Positions 34,257-42,275 of a stretch of 64,000 nucleotides of DNA are shown here, piece after piece. The first letter of the stretch is position 1. Each line of letters begins with the position of its first letter. Location of the stretch: contig JACKAP010000007.1 of assembly GCA_020635015.1 (NCBI GenBank), positions 62,001 to 126,000 of the forward strand. The letters are read 5' to 3'. This stretch comes from Calditrichia bacterium (GTDB taxonomy: Bacteria; Calditrichota; Calditrichia; RBG-13-44-9; J075). The notes beneath the pieces were generated by a model that was given only the letters and a program-made list of their open reading frames with translations, did not search any database and was not told the DNA's origin. Position numbers and translations under genes: made by a program.

Positions 34257-34343
34257 TTGCCACAGAGACTCAGAGAACACAGAGTTTCAGTTGTTACTTG
34301 TCAGTTGTCAGTTCTCTGTGAACTCTGTGGCTCTGTGGCTGAA
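34257..34343. repeat. CACAGAG octamer hairpin, second copy
   Basis: GCCACAGAGACTCAGAGAAC (34259-34278) pairs imperfectly with CTCTGTGAACTCTGTGGC (34314-34331). Between them lie TCAGTTG-type heptamers. It fills the cruF-glycosyltransferase gap, and the overall layout matches 33423-33522. Confidence 0.72.
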
Positions 34344-34380
34344 AATTACAATTTTAGAAATATTTATCAGTATCCGATCA

Positions 34381-35502
34381 TCACCGCCGCACCGGGATCT
34401 CCCGTCCTTTCCAGCGCACCATGCCGCGCCCGGCACGGAAGAGGGAGTTCAAACCGATGACACCGGTCAGCGCCACCCCCAGCGGATGCAGCAGCAGACT
34501 GACCCAGAAGGGATGGCGCAGGCGCAGCGCCAGCAGCAGGCGCAGCAGCAGATTCAATCCCACCGCCGTCACTGCCAGGTGCCGGACGCCGGGAAGGAAC
34601 AGCAGAAAATAGGGCAAAACCATTGCGCTCCACAACGCCAGCAGCCATCCCAGAAATACCGTGCGGTTATAGCCGGCGATCCCGAACAGGTTCTTGGAAA
34701 ATCCTTCCCACACTTCCCCGGCGCTGCGGTACATCCGGCAGGAGAGCAAGGCGTTGCCGGTCAGGGTCAGGGTGGATATGCCGCGCCGCTTGGCCCGGCG
34801 CATCAATTCCATATCCTCCACGATCCGGTCGCGCACCGCCTCATGCCCGCCCAGCGCCTGATAGTCGCCGCGGCGAAAAGCGATCCATTGCCCGTTGGCG
34901 GCGGCAAATTTTTCCGAACGGCCGTAATAGGTCAGCCACAGCGGCAGGGTGCTGTAGATCAGAATGTCGATCACCGGGATCACCAGTTTTTCCGCCGGTG
35001 TGCCGGTTTCCTGGGCCAGGAAAGCGGACAGCATTCCCAGCTTTTGGTGCTGCATCCAACCCACGGTTTTACGCACTGCTTCCGGAGCATGGCGGGTATC
35101 CGCATCGGCGAAGATCAAAATTTCTCCCCGCGATGCCTGGAACAGTTGCCAGCAGGCCCAATTTTTTCCGGTCCACTCCCGGGGCAGGGGCTGGCCGCTC
35201 AGGAGCTGCAATTGCGGGTGCTGCGCCTTGAGCCGGGCAAGGATCTGGGCGGTGCCATCGCCAGAGTGATCGTCGAGCACGATAATCTCCAGATTCGGAT
35301 AATCCTGACCCAGCAAACCGGCAAGGCAGCGGTCGATATTCTTCGCTTCGTTTCGTGCCGGGATCAGCAGCGAAACCAGCGGCAGATTCACAGGCCCGGA
35401 AATATTCTCCAGGCGCGGCGCCGTCATGATGTTGATCAGCACAATCAACAGCAGCAGCGCCAGAAAACCGATCGCAAAATATAATAAAGCCGCCAATTCC
35501 AT
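34381..35502 (-). CDS. GT2 glycosyltransferase, carotenoid-type (CruC/CrtQ-like)
   Basis: This membrane GT2 of 373 residues has an N-terminal anchor (about 5-27), a GT-A domain and C-terminal membrane segments (about 285-345). Motifs: SLLIPARNEAKNI, IIVLDDHSGDGT, PREWTGKNWACWQL, FADADT (metal site) and NGQWIAFRRGDYQALGGHE, followed by VEDMELMRRAKRRG. The WTGKNWAC and VEDMEL blocks are shared with CruC and the staphyloxanthin enzyme CrtQ. In this operon it most likely transfers a sugar to the 1'-hydroxyl made by CruF. The sugar donor is not predictable. Confidence 0.83.
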   Translation of the reverse strand: MELAALLYFAIGFLALLLLIVLINIMTAPRLENISGPVNLPLVSLLIPARNEAKNIDRCLAGLLGQDYPNLEIIVLDDHSGDGTAQILARLKAQHPQLQLLSGQPLPREWTGKNWACWQLFQASRGEILIFADADTRHAPEAVRKTVGWMQHQKLGMLSAFLAQETGTPAEKLVIPVIDILIYSTLPLWLTYYGRSEKFAAANGQWIAFRRGDYQALGGHEAVRDRIVEDMELMRRAKRRGISTLTLTGNALLSCRMYRSAGEVWEGFSKNLFGIAGYNRTVFLGWLLALWSAMVLPYFLLFLPGVRHLAVTAVGLNLLLRLLLALRLRHPFWVSLLLHPLGVALTGVIGLNSLFRAGRGMVRWKGREIPVRR

Positions 35503-35541
35503 ATCCGCATTATCAGGTCCTATATATCTGGCCGGCCGGAT

Positions 35542-36288
35542 CTACCAATTGGTGCGCACATCTCCACCCTGCGGCATTTCCGGTGCGGCGGCTCCCCGGG
35601 ACTGATGATCTGGCCCGACCTGGAAGAGATCTTCGCCGCTCTCGCCGTAAATGATGCGCAGTGCCAGATCGTCCAATAGAAAATTCTCGACCGCTTCCAA
35701 AAAATCAATTCCCGGGAAGTTTCCGGCATTGAACAGATAAGATTTTCCGAACAGGAAAAAAACTTCCGGATGCTGCTGTCCCAGATACTCCGCTCGCATC
35801 GCCAGCGGGACCACGTTGATATTGCCCTGATGCTTCTCGATGATCCAGTCGATGCCGCGCTTATAGTCCAGCGGGCGCCGCGCCCAGGGCCGCAATTCAC
35901 CCTGGGGGAAAATGCATACCAGCGGCTTGCCGTTATCACCGGGCGCGTTCATCACTTCAACAGTATATTGTAACGTGTGTAAAATGCCTTTGGGATTATC
36001 CGGATCGATCCCGAATGCTCCGATCCGGGAAAAAAAGGGATATTTGAGCAGCTCCCGCTCCAGCATCATCACGTAGAATTGCCGCTGGAACAACTGTTGG
36101 TTGAGCAAATACACCCAGAATCCGTCCCACCAGGAACTGTGATTGGGCAACAGCAGCAGCGGATAAGCGGGATCCGGCGACGGCCGTTCCCCCAGGAGAT
36201 GGAATCGGCGAAAATGCCGCTTCAGCAGCCGGGTCACATAGAGACGAAACAGCTGATCCGCCCAGAAAGAATGACGCGCTTTGATCAT
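35542..36288 (-). CDS. Lysophospholipid/glycoside acyltransferase (PlsC fold, CruD-like)
   Basis: This 248-residue acyltransferase has the HX4D active site in LLPNHSSWWDGFWVYL (about residues 50-65). A second block, KPLVCIFPQGELRPWARRP, corresponds to the FPEGTR phosphate-binding motif of PlsC enzymes. Housekeeping PlsC normally uses a lysophosphatidate, but position in a carotenoid operon next to a glycosyltransferase suggests acylation of the carotenoid sugar, the role of CruD in green sulphur bacteria. No Shine-Dalgarno stands out. The C-terminal 25 residues are unconserved. Confidence 0.82.
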   Translation of the reverse strand: MIKARHSFWADQLFRLYVTRLLKRHFRRFHLLGERPSPDPAYPLLLLPNHSSWWDGFWVYLLNQQLFQRQFYVMMLERELLKYPFFSRIGAFGIDPDNPKGILHTLQYTVEVMNAPGDNGKPLVCIFPQGELRPWARRPLDYKRGIDWIIEKHQGNINVVPLAMRAEYLGQQHPEVFFLFGKSYLFNAGNFPGIDFLEAVENFLLDDLALRIIYGESGEDLFQVGPDHQSRGAAAPEMPQGGDVRTNW

Positions 36289-36335
36289 CTTGCTGCTTAC
36301 TCCGTTGTAAATTCATTATTCACAATGCCGTAAAT

Positions 36336-37232
36336 TCATACCCGCTCCGGGAGGGCAATCACCCGGGTGCGGAAAATTTCCTGCAGCAAAATCCCTACCT
36401 TTTTCACTTGGGGAACGAAGACCCGTCCCAGGAAGGGATTGTAATGCCGGGCCTCAATTTTATATAAAATGCCGCGATAGATCTTGCTGGCGGCATAGAT
36501 CGCAAATTGGGATTTCCGGTGCAGCATTGCAACCCCTTTTGCCGAACTTTCATAATATTGATGCGCTCGCCGCACCTGGAACTTCATCAGTTGGCGCAAA
36601 TTTTCGCTCATGTGTTCGTTGATGATATCGTGCTCGCTCACCCCGAACTGCTGCAATTCCTCCAGCGGCAGGTAAATCCGCCCCATGCGCTTGTCTTCCT
36701 GAATATCGCGCAGAATGTTGGTCAATTGCATGGCGATCCCCAGATTTTCGGCATATTTAAACGCAGCGGGATCTTTATATCCCAGCACATGGGTCATCAT
36801 CAGCCCTACCACCCCGGCCACCCGGTAACAAAACAGGTAGAGATCCTCAAAACTCTGGTAGCGGGTATTCTGCAGATCCATCTGCACCCCGCGCAGCAGG
36901 TCCATGGGGTACTCGATCGGAATATTATACTTCCGGGCCACAATGATAAATGGATTCACGATCGGATGCTCGGACTCGCCGGTGCGGTAGGCGATCTGCA
37001 GCTCCTTCATCAGAAATTCCGCTTCTTCCAGCAGTTCCTGGCGCGAGCGATGCCGGGGATTGTCGATCAGATTATCGGCATAGCGGCAGAATCCGTACAC
37101 CGCGTAGGTGGCCCAGCGGGTCTCCCGGGGCAGCATCCGGGCGGAGATATAAAAACTTTTGGAAAAATGCGCCGTCAGGAGACGGGCATGTTCAAACGCT
37201 GCTTTATGATGATGATTCAACCAGAATTTCAC
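36336..37232 (-). CDS. crtB: Phytoene synthase
   Basis: This 298-residue trans-isoprenyl synthase joins two geranylgeranyl diphosphates head to head. The first Asp-rich motif is YADNLID (about residues 51-57) after SFYISARMLPRETRWATYAV. The second is NILRDIQEDKRMGRIYLP (about 172-189), the standard CrtB/squalene-synthase signature. The start is GTG with AAGGAG seven bases upstream. The gene lies 11 bp after crtI on the minus strand. A GGPP synthase (crtE) is not in the window and must be elsewhere. Confidence 0.93.
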   Translation of the reverse strand: MKFWLNHHHKAAFEHARLLTAHFSKSFYISARMLPRETRWATYAVYGFCRYADNLIDNPRHRSRQELLEEAEFLMKELQIAYRTGESEHPIVNPFIIVARKYNIPIEYPMDLLRGVQMDLQNTRYQSFEDLYLFCYRVAGVVGLMMTHVLGYKDPAAFKYAENLGIAMQLTNILRDIQEDKRMGRIYLPLEELQQFGVSEHDIINEHMSENLRQLMKFQVRRAHQYYESSAKGVAMLHRKSQFAIYAASKIYRGILYKIEARHYNPFLGRVFVPQVKKVGILLQEIFRTRVIALPERV

Positions 37233-37243
37233 GATAAGCTCCT

Positions 37244-38758
37244 TTATGCGATTTGCAGTTCAGGTTTGGCGGTCAGCACCGGCTTTCCCAGGTCTTCCAG
37301 GATGGCCCGCTCGGTGGCTTCGGCGGTGAGCAGCACCCCGGGCACCCCGGCACCGGGATGGGTGTTGGCGCCCACCAGGTAAAGTCCTTTCACATCCTCA
37401 CTGCGGTTGCCGGGCCGGAAGCTGGCAGTTTGGGTTAGTTTCGGCTCAACCCCCCAGGCGGTGCCCAGGTAATTGTTGCGCTGCACCCGGAAATCGTCCG
37501 GAGTGAACAGTTCTTCCACTTCGATGTTCGCCCGCAGGCCTTCCATGCCGAAATCTTCTTCCAGGAAAGCAAGGATCTTGTCGGCAAACGGGCGGGCCAT
37601 GGTCGACCAATCGACATTGGCTTCCAGGTTGGGTACCGGCACCAGCACGTACATGCTCTCGCAGCCTTGCGGGGCCATCCCGGCATCAGTGCGGCTGGGC
37701 ACGTGGAGATACATCGAAAAGTCGTCGGCCAGCACTTTGCGGTCGAAGATGTCGCGCACCAGTTCCTTATAGCGCTCCGAGAGAATCAGGGTGTGGTGGA
37801 GCAGTTTGGGATACTGCTTTTTCACCCCGAGATAGATCAGGAAGGTGCTCATGCCGTAATCGACCTTCTTCACCCGGCGATCGCTCCACTTCTTGCGGTG
37901 CTGCGGGTCGATCAGATCCAGATAGGTGTGGGCGAAGTGACCGTTGGAGACCACCGCATCGGCATCGTAGCGTTCCCCGTTGGCGATCACGCCGGCGGCT
38001 TTACCGTTTTCTACCAGGATTTTGCTCACCTCGCAATCGGTCTTGATCTCGCCGCCGATCTCCAGAAAGACTTTTTCGAGCGCTTCCACCACGCTATACA
38101 TGCCTCCGGGGGTGAACCATACGCCCCCTTCTTTTTCCAGATAAGGGATCATCAGGTAGACCGACGGCGCCCGGAAGGGGCTGCCCCCGATGAACAGGGG
38201 ATGGAAGGAAAAGGCGAAGCGGTTGCGGGCGTCCTTGAAAAAACGCGAAACCACATGGTAAGCCGGCAGCAGGGCCTTCAGGCGCAGGGCCTTGGGCAGG
38301 AACTGCAGCATGGTGGCAAGGTCGAAGGGCCGCTTGCCCAGCCCGTCGACGATCACTGCCTGGTAGAGTTTGCGGATATAATCGACAAATCGGTCATAGT
38401 TGTCGGCGTCTTTCTGATTGAAGCGGGCCATCTGCGCCTTCATCCGTTCCCCGTCGCCGCAATAGTCCAGCACCGAGCCGTCGTGGTAGTAGATCCGGTA
38501 GAATGGGTCGAGATAGATCAGGTCCAGGTAGTCGGCCATGTTCCGCCCGGCAGCTTTGAAGACGTCGTCGATGATATCCGGGGCGGTGATCAGCGAGGGC
38601 CCCATGTCGAAGGTGTAGCCATCCTTTTTGATCTGGTAAGCATGGCCGCCCACTTTGGCATTCTTTTCCAGCAAGGTCACCTGGAAGCCCTGCGCCTGTA
38701 AACGGATGGCGGAAGCCAGCCCGCCAAACCCCGATCCGATTACGACAATTTTCTTCAT
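37244..38758 (-). CDS. crtI: Phytoene desaturase (CrtI family)
   Basis: This is an FAD-dependent desaturase of 504 residues. The N-terminal dinucleotide-binding motif is VVIGSGFGGLASAIRLQAQG, followed by GGHAYQIKKDGYTFDMGPSL. The C-terminal FAD/carotenoid motif is LYLVGANTHPGAGVPGVLLT. This is the standard CrtI layout, and the enzyme should convert phytoene to lycopene. GAGGGTG precedes the ATG. Which of the two CrtI-type genes here does the main desaturation is inferred from order and from the second gene's closer resemblance to CrtD. Confidence 0.9.
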   Translation of the reverse strand: MKKIVVIGSGFGGLASAIRLQAQGFQVTLLEKNAKVGGHAYQIKKDGYTFDMGPSLITAPDIIDDVFKAAGRNMADYLDLIYLDPFYRIYYHDGSVLDYCGDGERMKAQMARFNQKDADNYDRFVDYIRKLYQAVIVDGLGKRPFDLATMLQFLPKALRLKALLPAYHVVSRFFKDARNRFAFSFHPLFIGGSPFRAPSVYLMIPYLEKEGGVWFTPGGMYSVVEALEKVFLEIGGEIKTDCEVSKILVENGKAAGVIANGERYDADAVVSNGHFAHTYLDLIDPQHRKKWSDRRVKKVDYGMSTFLIYLGVKKQYPKLLHHTLILSERYKELVRDIFDRKVLADDFSMYLHVPSRTDAGMAPQGCESMYVLVPVPNLEANVDWSTMARPFADKILAFLEEDFGMEGLRANIEVEELFTPDDFRVQRNNYLGTAWGVEPKLTQTASFRPGNRSEDVKGLYLVGANTHPGAGVPGVLLTAEATERAILEDLGKPVLTAKPELQIA

Positions 38759-38778
38759 CTTTTCACCCTCTTTTATTT

Positions 38779-38898
38779 ATCATTTGTCAGTTGTAGTGAT
38801 CACTGGTCAGTGATCATGCAGTTGTCAGTTGTAGTGATCACTGGCCAGTGATCATGCAGTTAAGCGATCAGCTCTCGGTGATCTCTGTGACTCTGTGG
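38779..38898. repeat. Tandem 38-bp repeat with TGATCACTGG palindromes and octamer tail
   Basis: GTCAGTTGTAGTGATCACTG is the start of a unit repeated twice (38787 and 38824). Each unit holds a 20-bp palindrome (TGATCACTGGCCAGTGATCA at 38835-38854 is perfect). The segment ends in TCTCTGTGACTCTGTGGCC octamers (38881-38898), which form the last codons of the upstream CrtD-like gene. Confidence 0.72.
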
Positions 38899-40400
38899 CC
38901 AATTTGTTGTCCTTTGGCCGCCACGCCGGCATCTTCCGCGATCAACTCCGCCGCCATCTTGCCGGAGAGCAGCACCAGCGGGATGCCGCCGCCGGGATGG
39001 CTGGCGCCGCCGGCGAAGTAGAGCCCTTTGATCAGCCGGCTGCGGTTGGCCGGGCGGCGAAAGGCGGTGCTGCGGCGGTTGGAAGAGATGCCGTAGATGC
39101 TGCCCCGATTACTGCCGTAATGGTTGTAGAAATCCGCCGGCGTATAGGTCTGTTCGATCTCGATCTGGTCGCGAATATCGATGCCGGCCTGTTTGAGTTT
39201 CGCCAGCACCCGCTCACGCATCTGTGCCGTTATTGCTGCCCAATCCTGGCCGTCCTTCAGGTAGGGCATATTGAGCAGCACAAACCAGTTTTCCCCGCCG
39301 GCTGGGGCATGTTCCGGATCGCATTTGGAGGTGATGGCGATGTAAACCGTCGGATCATCCGGCGCTTCCCGGCGATCGAATATTTGCGTGAACTCCCGGC
39401 GATAGTCGCGGGAGAACAAGATGTTGTGATGGGTCAATTGCTCATGGCGCTTTTTGACCCCCCAGAGAAACACCAGCCCGGAGATCGACGGCTCCAGTCG
39501 GTTGAGCTTTTTTCGCATTTCGGGAAAGCCATCGATGAGCTGGTTGTGGGCGGTGACCACATCGGCATTGCACACCAGGTAGTCGGCCGGAATAAAATCG
39601 CCGTTGACCACCACCCCGCGCAACTTTCGGTCCTGATGGAAGATCTTCTCCGCCGGCGCGGAAAGGTGCAGCTTCACCCCCAGGCTGAGCGCCAGTTCGC
39701 TCAATGCTTCGACCAGCCGGTACATCCCGCCCTTGATGTAATATCCGCCCAGACCATGCTCTACATAGGGGATCACATTCAGGGTCGCCGGGGCCTTGAA
39801 GGGGTCGGAGCCGTTGTAGGTGGCATAGCGGTCGAACAGCTGAACGATGTGCGGATGCTTAAAAAAACGGCCGATACCCTGATGCATGGTGCGCAGCGGA
39901 TCGATCTTGAGCAGGCGCAGGAAGGCAGGAATGTTTTCCCGGGTCAGCAATTTGCGCACCTCGTGGATCGGGGTATGGAGGAAGATGTCGGCGGTCATAT
40001 CGTAGATCCGCCCGGCATAGCGCAGGAAATCCGCGTAGTTCTCCGCGTCGGCGGGGGAGATGCGGGCGAGCTCCGCTTTCATCGCTTCGACGTCCTTGCC
40101 GGCATCGAGACGTTGTCCATCGTCCCAAAAATAGCGGCAGATCGGTTCGACCGGTTCGAATTCCAGAAAATCATTCCGCTCCAGCCCGGCTTTGGCGAAT
40201 AGTTCATCGATCACCGACGGCAGGGTCAGCAGCGAGGGGCCGGTATCGAAGCGGTATCCCCCGGCGGCAAATTGATTCATCTTGCCCCCGGGACGGACAT
40301 TCTGCTCGAAGATGCTCACCTCGAAACCGCTGAGCCGGAGATGGATCGCGGCGCTGAGCCCTCCCAGGCCGGCCCCGACCACAATTGCTTGCTTAGCCAT
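38868..40400 (-). CDS. CrtI-family carotenoid 3,4-desaturase (CrtD-like)
   Basis: This is a flavoprotein of 510 residues paralogous to the neighbouring crtI. The FAD motif is IVVGAGLGGLSAAIHLRLSG, then GGKMNQFAAGGYRFDTGPSL, and at the C-terminus LYFAGGASHPGGGIPLVLLS. Its pairing with cruF suggests desaturation at C3',4' of a 1'-hydroxylated carotenoid, the CrtD reaction. A second lycopene-forming desaturase remains possible. It overlaps the cyclase gene by eight bases. The last ten residues (HRVTEITES) are encoded by the CTCTGTG repeat, so the original C-terminus has been replaced. Confidence 0.85.
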   Translation of the reverse strand: MAKQAIVVGAGLGGLSAAIHLRLSGFEVSIFEQNVRPGGKMNQFAAGGYRFDTGPSLLTLPSVIDELFAKAGLERNDFLEFEPVEPICRYFWDDGQRLDAGKDVEAMKAELARISPADAENYADFLRYAGRIYDMTADIFLHTPIHEVRKLLTRENIPAFLRLLKIDPLRTMHQGIGRFFKHPHIVQLFDRYATYNGSDPFKAPATLNVIPYVEHGLGGYYIKGGMYRLVEALSELALSLGVKLHLSAPAEKIFHQDRKLRGVVVNGDFIPADYLVCNADVVTAHNQLIDGFPEMRKKLNRLEPSISGLVFLWGVKKRHEQLTHHNILFSRDYRREFTQIFDRREAPDDPTVYIAITSKCDPEHAPAGGENWFVLLNMPYLKDGQDWAAITAQMRERVLAKLKQAGIDIRDQIEIEQTYTPADFYNHYGSNRGSIYGISSNRRSTAFRRPANRSRLIKGLYFAGGASHPGGGIPLVLLSGKMAAELIAEDAGVAAKGQQIGHRVTEITES

Positions 40401-41070
40401 GACGTCCCCCTTTCAGGCGCTCGAAAACAACCAGGCAGAGCAACAGCAATGCATATCCGTAAACGAAATCCTCGACCGGGATGGTGAAAATGCGCAGGCC
40501 AAGTTGGTAGCTTTCGCCGTAAAGCACCACCGGCCGGGCGGTGAGGTAGCCGTTGAAGATCAGCATGAAAGCCGTCGAAATTGCCAGAAACGGGTAGGTC
40601 AGCTTTTGGCGAAAGATGTTCGTGTGCAGAAGACGGTCCAGGACGGCAACCAATCCCAGCGCCAGGAGCGCCAGGCCGGTATACTCCTTACCCAGCACAA
40701 ACAAAATGACACCAGCCGGTATCAGCAGATGAAGCAACCTGCCCACCCGTGCCATTCGGGGCAGGGGAGGATTGGCAAAATACCCCTTCAGCACTTCCCA
40801 GGTGAAGAGGCAGGCGAATGGCACCGTCACAAAAAACAGCCATTCTCCCGGCGGCAGCCCCCCCAGGCGCACATCCAGGGTGTAGGCATCATTGAACCAC
40901 CAATGGCGGCCGGTCACCAGCACATCCCAGCTCACAAACGGCACCATGGCGATCAGCAAGCTCAGCAGCGCTTTTCTCCAATGGGTCACGAAGCGCACCC
41001 GGCGGTCGAAACTCAGCGCCAGGGGGCCGGTAATGACCAGCAGATTGAATAGGATGTATTCATACTTCAT
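40393..41070 (-). CDS. Lycopene cyclase (CarR/CrtYcd domain type)
   Basis: This is a membrane protein of 225 residues with about seven hydrophobic segments. It contains two copies of the lycopene-cyclase domain: WWFNDAYTLDVRLGGLPPGE followed by WLFFVTVPFACLFTWEVL in the first, and LGLRIFTIPVEDFVYGYALL in the second. In actinobacteria these halves are separate (CrtYc and CrtYd), and here they are fused. The enzyme should form beta-rings, presumably at only one end of lycopene given the CruF/CrtD genes. It is the first gene of the operon, about 80 bp after the promoter at 41152-41180. Confidence 0.86.
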   Translation of the reverse strand: MKYEYILFNLLVITGPLALSFDRRVRFVTHWRKALLSLLIAMVPFVSWDVLVTGRHWWFNDAYTLDVRLGGLPPGEWLFFVTVPFACLFTWEVLKGYFANPPLPRMARVGRLLHLLIPAGVILFVLGKEYTGLALLALGLVAVLDRLLHTNIFRQKLTYPFLAISTAFMLIFNGYLTARPVVLYGESYQLGLRIFTIPVEDFVYGYALLLLCLVVFERLKGGRHG

Positions 41071-41130
41071 CGCTTCGTGACCACTTTTTATGTCGTTGAG
41101 CAGTTTTTACTCGTTACCATAACGCGACAA

Positions 41131-41206
41131 TTTGAGCGTTATGAGCGATTTAATATACATCGCAGAATTGCGACTGTCAAGAGAAAAATCGCTCATAACG
41201 CTCAAA
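41131..41206. promoter_or_regulatory. Perfect 21-bp inverted operator pair between crt operon and carH
   Basis: Two exact inverted copies of a 21-bp sequence (41131-41151 and 41186-41206; core TTGAGCGTTATGAGCGATT) are 34 bases apart. Each contains TGAGCG twice at 9-base spacing. They flank the crt promoter and end just upstream of the carH -35 box, as expected for a repressor that controls both genes. The regulator binding here is inferred to be the adjacent CarH-like protein. Confidence 0.82.
41152..41180 (-). promoter_or_regulatory. Sigma-70-type promoter of the carotenoid operon
   Basis: On the minus strand TTGACA (41180-41175) and TATATT (41157-41152) are separated by exactly 17 bases. 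The promoter lies between the two operator arms, with one arm starting at the -10 box. This geometry lets a bound repressor block polymerase directly. Confidence 0.85.
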
Positions 41207-41210
41207 CCGA

Positions 41211-41239
41211 TTGACAAGCGTTTCGCAATGTGCTATATT
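41211..41239 (+). promoter_or_regulatory. Sigma-70-type promoter of carH
   Basis: TTGACA at 41211-41216 and TATATT at 41234-41239 are 17 bases apart. The second operator arm ends five bases before the -35 box. The ribosome site ACGGAG and the ATG at 41263 follow, so the leader is very short. Its presence rules out an earlier in-frame start at 41230. Confidence 0.84.
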
Positions 41240-41262
41240 GGGGAAAACTGACGGAGCGGCAG

Positions 41263-42147
41263 ATGAAAGAAGAGATTCAGTATTTTAACAGTCTGGAAGC
41301 GGCCAAGATTCTCGGAGTGAATGTATCCAGCATCAAACGCTGGACTGATGAAGGCAAACTGGAATGTATCCGTACCGCCGGCGGGCACCGTAAATTTCTG
41401 ATGGAACATTTGGTGGCTTTTCTGGAGCAAAATAAGCAAAAAACCGCCAAAATAAATCTGTTTCCGCTGGAGACTGAAACCGATTTACAGATCAGCCAGC
41501 ATATCCTCAAAGGCGATTTTGATTACTTAGCCGACTTTGTATTAACCCAGGCACTCAACGGCAACCGCGCCCAGCTTCAGAAGGTGCTTAACGGACTCTA
41601 TCTCGGCCAATACCCCCTTCACCTGATCTACGACCAGTTGCTGGCGCCGGTGCTGCACCGGATTGGCGCCCTCTGGCATGAGCAGCAGATCTCCATCATC
41701 GAGGAGCATTTCGCATCCCAGGCGATCCGCGACTGCATCACCCGCCTGCAGGGTATCATCCGGATTCCCGAGAAGAAGATTGCCACTGTCTTGTGCCTTA
41801 ATTTTTCCCATGAGCTGCACGACATCGCCCTGAAGATGGTCGATCATATCCTGGAGTCGCTCGGGTACGAAGTGCTCTTCAGCGGTCAGATCACTCCGCT
41901 GCTGGATATCGAAACCATTTTCGCGCGTCTTACCCCGCAAAAGGTCTATCTATCCAGCACCATGATCGAAGATGTGCCCGCCACTCAGATGGAGTTCGAG
42001 CACATCGGCCAGCTCTGCCAGAAATATGACTCCCGGCTGTTCCTGGGAGGACAGGGCTTCGACCGGCTTGATCTTAGCACATATGCCGCCATTCAGCAGC
42101 GGCTCTTTTCTTTTACGGATGTGTACCAGTCAGCAGCCTCGGCCTGA
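41263..42147 (+). CDS. carH: MerR-type B12-binding regulator (CarH-like photoreceptor)
   Basis: This is a transcription factor of 294 residues. An N-terminal MerR-like winged HTH (NSLEAAKILGVNVSSIKRWT, then RTAGGHRKF) is followed by a B12-binding helical bundle and a Rossmann B12 domain. The Wx9EH motif is intact (W138, E148-H149), matching the residues that cap adenosylcobalamin in light-sensing CarH. The cobalt-ligand motif reads E184-L-H186-D-I-A, so the final Gly of the usual ExHxxG is Ala. In CarH, light breaks the Co-C bond, the tetramer falls apart and the carotenoid genes are derepressed. Divergent placement beside the crt operon supports this role here. Confidence 0.9.
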   Translation: MKEEIQYFNSLEAAKILGVNVSSIKRWTDEGKLECIRTAGGHRKFLMEHLVAFLEQNKQKTAKINLFPLETETDLQISQHILKGDFDYLADFVLTQALNGNRAQLQKVLNGLYLGQYPLHLIYDQLLAPVLHRIGALWHEQQISIIEEHFASQAIRDCITRLQGIIRIPEKKIATVLCLNFSHELHDIALKMVDHILESLGYEVLFSGQITPLLDIETIFARLTPQKVYLSSTMIEDVPATQMEFEHIGQLCQKYDSRLFLGGQGFDRLDLSTYAAIQQRLFSFTDVYQSAASA

Positions 42148-42275
42148 TATGCTGCTGAAGATGTGGTTGTTTGAGGGGCTTTAGCAGTGGCAGTGGCAGC
42201 GGCAGTTGTCAATTTCCTGCGAATGCCACTGCTACTGGTATTTTGGAAGTCATCTTCGGTAGTCTGAAAACCGGC

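Noticed and set aside
38895..40202. 435-codon antisense frame opposite the CrtD-like gene (similar frames lie opposite crtI, the M14 peptidase and prc)
   Set aside because: All mirror conserved genes and contain no recognisable motifs or ribosome sites.
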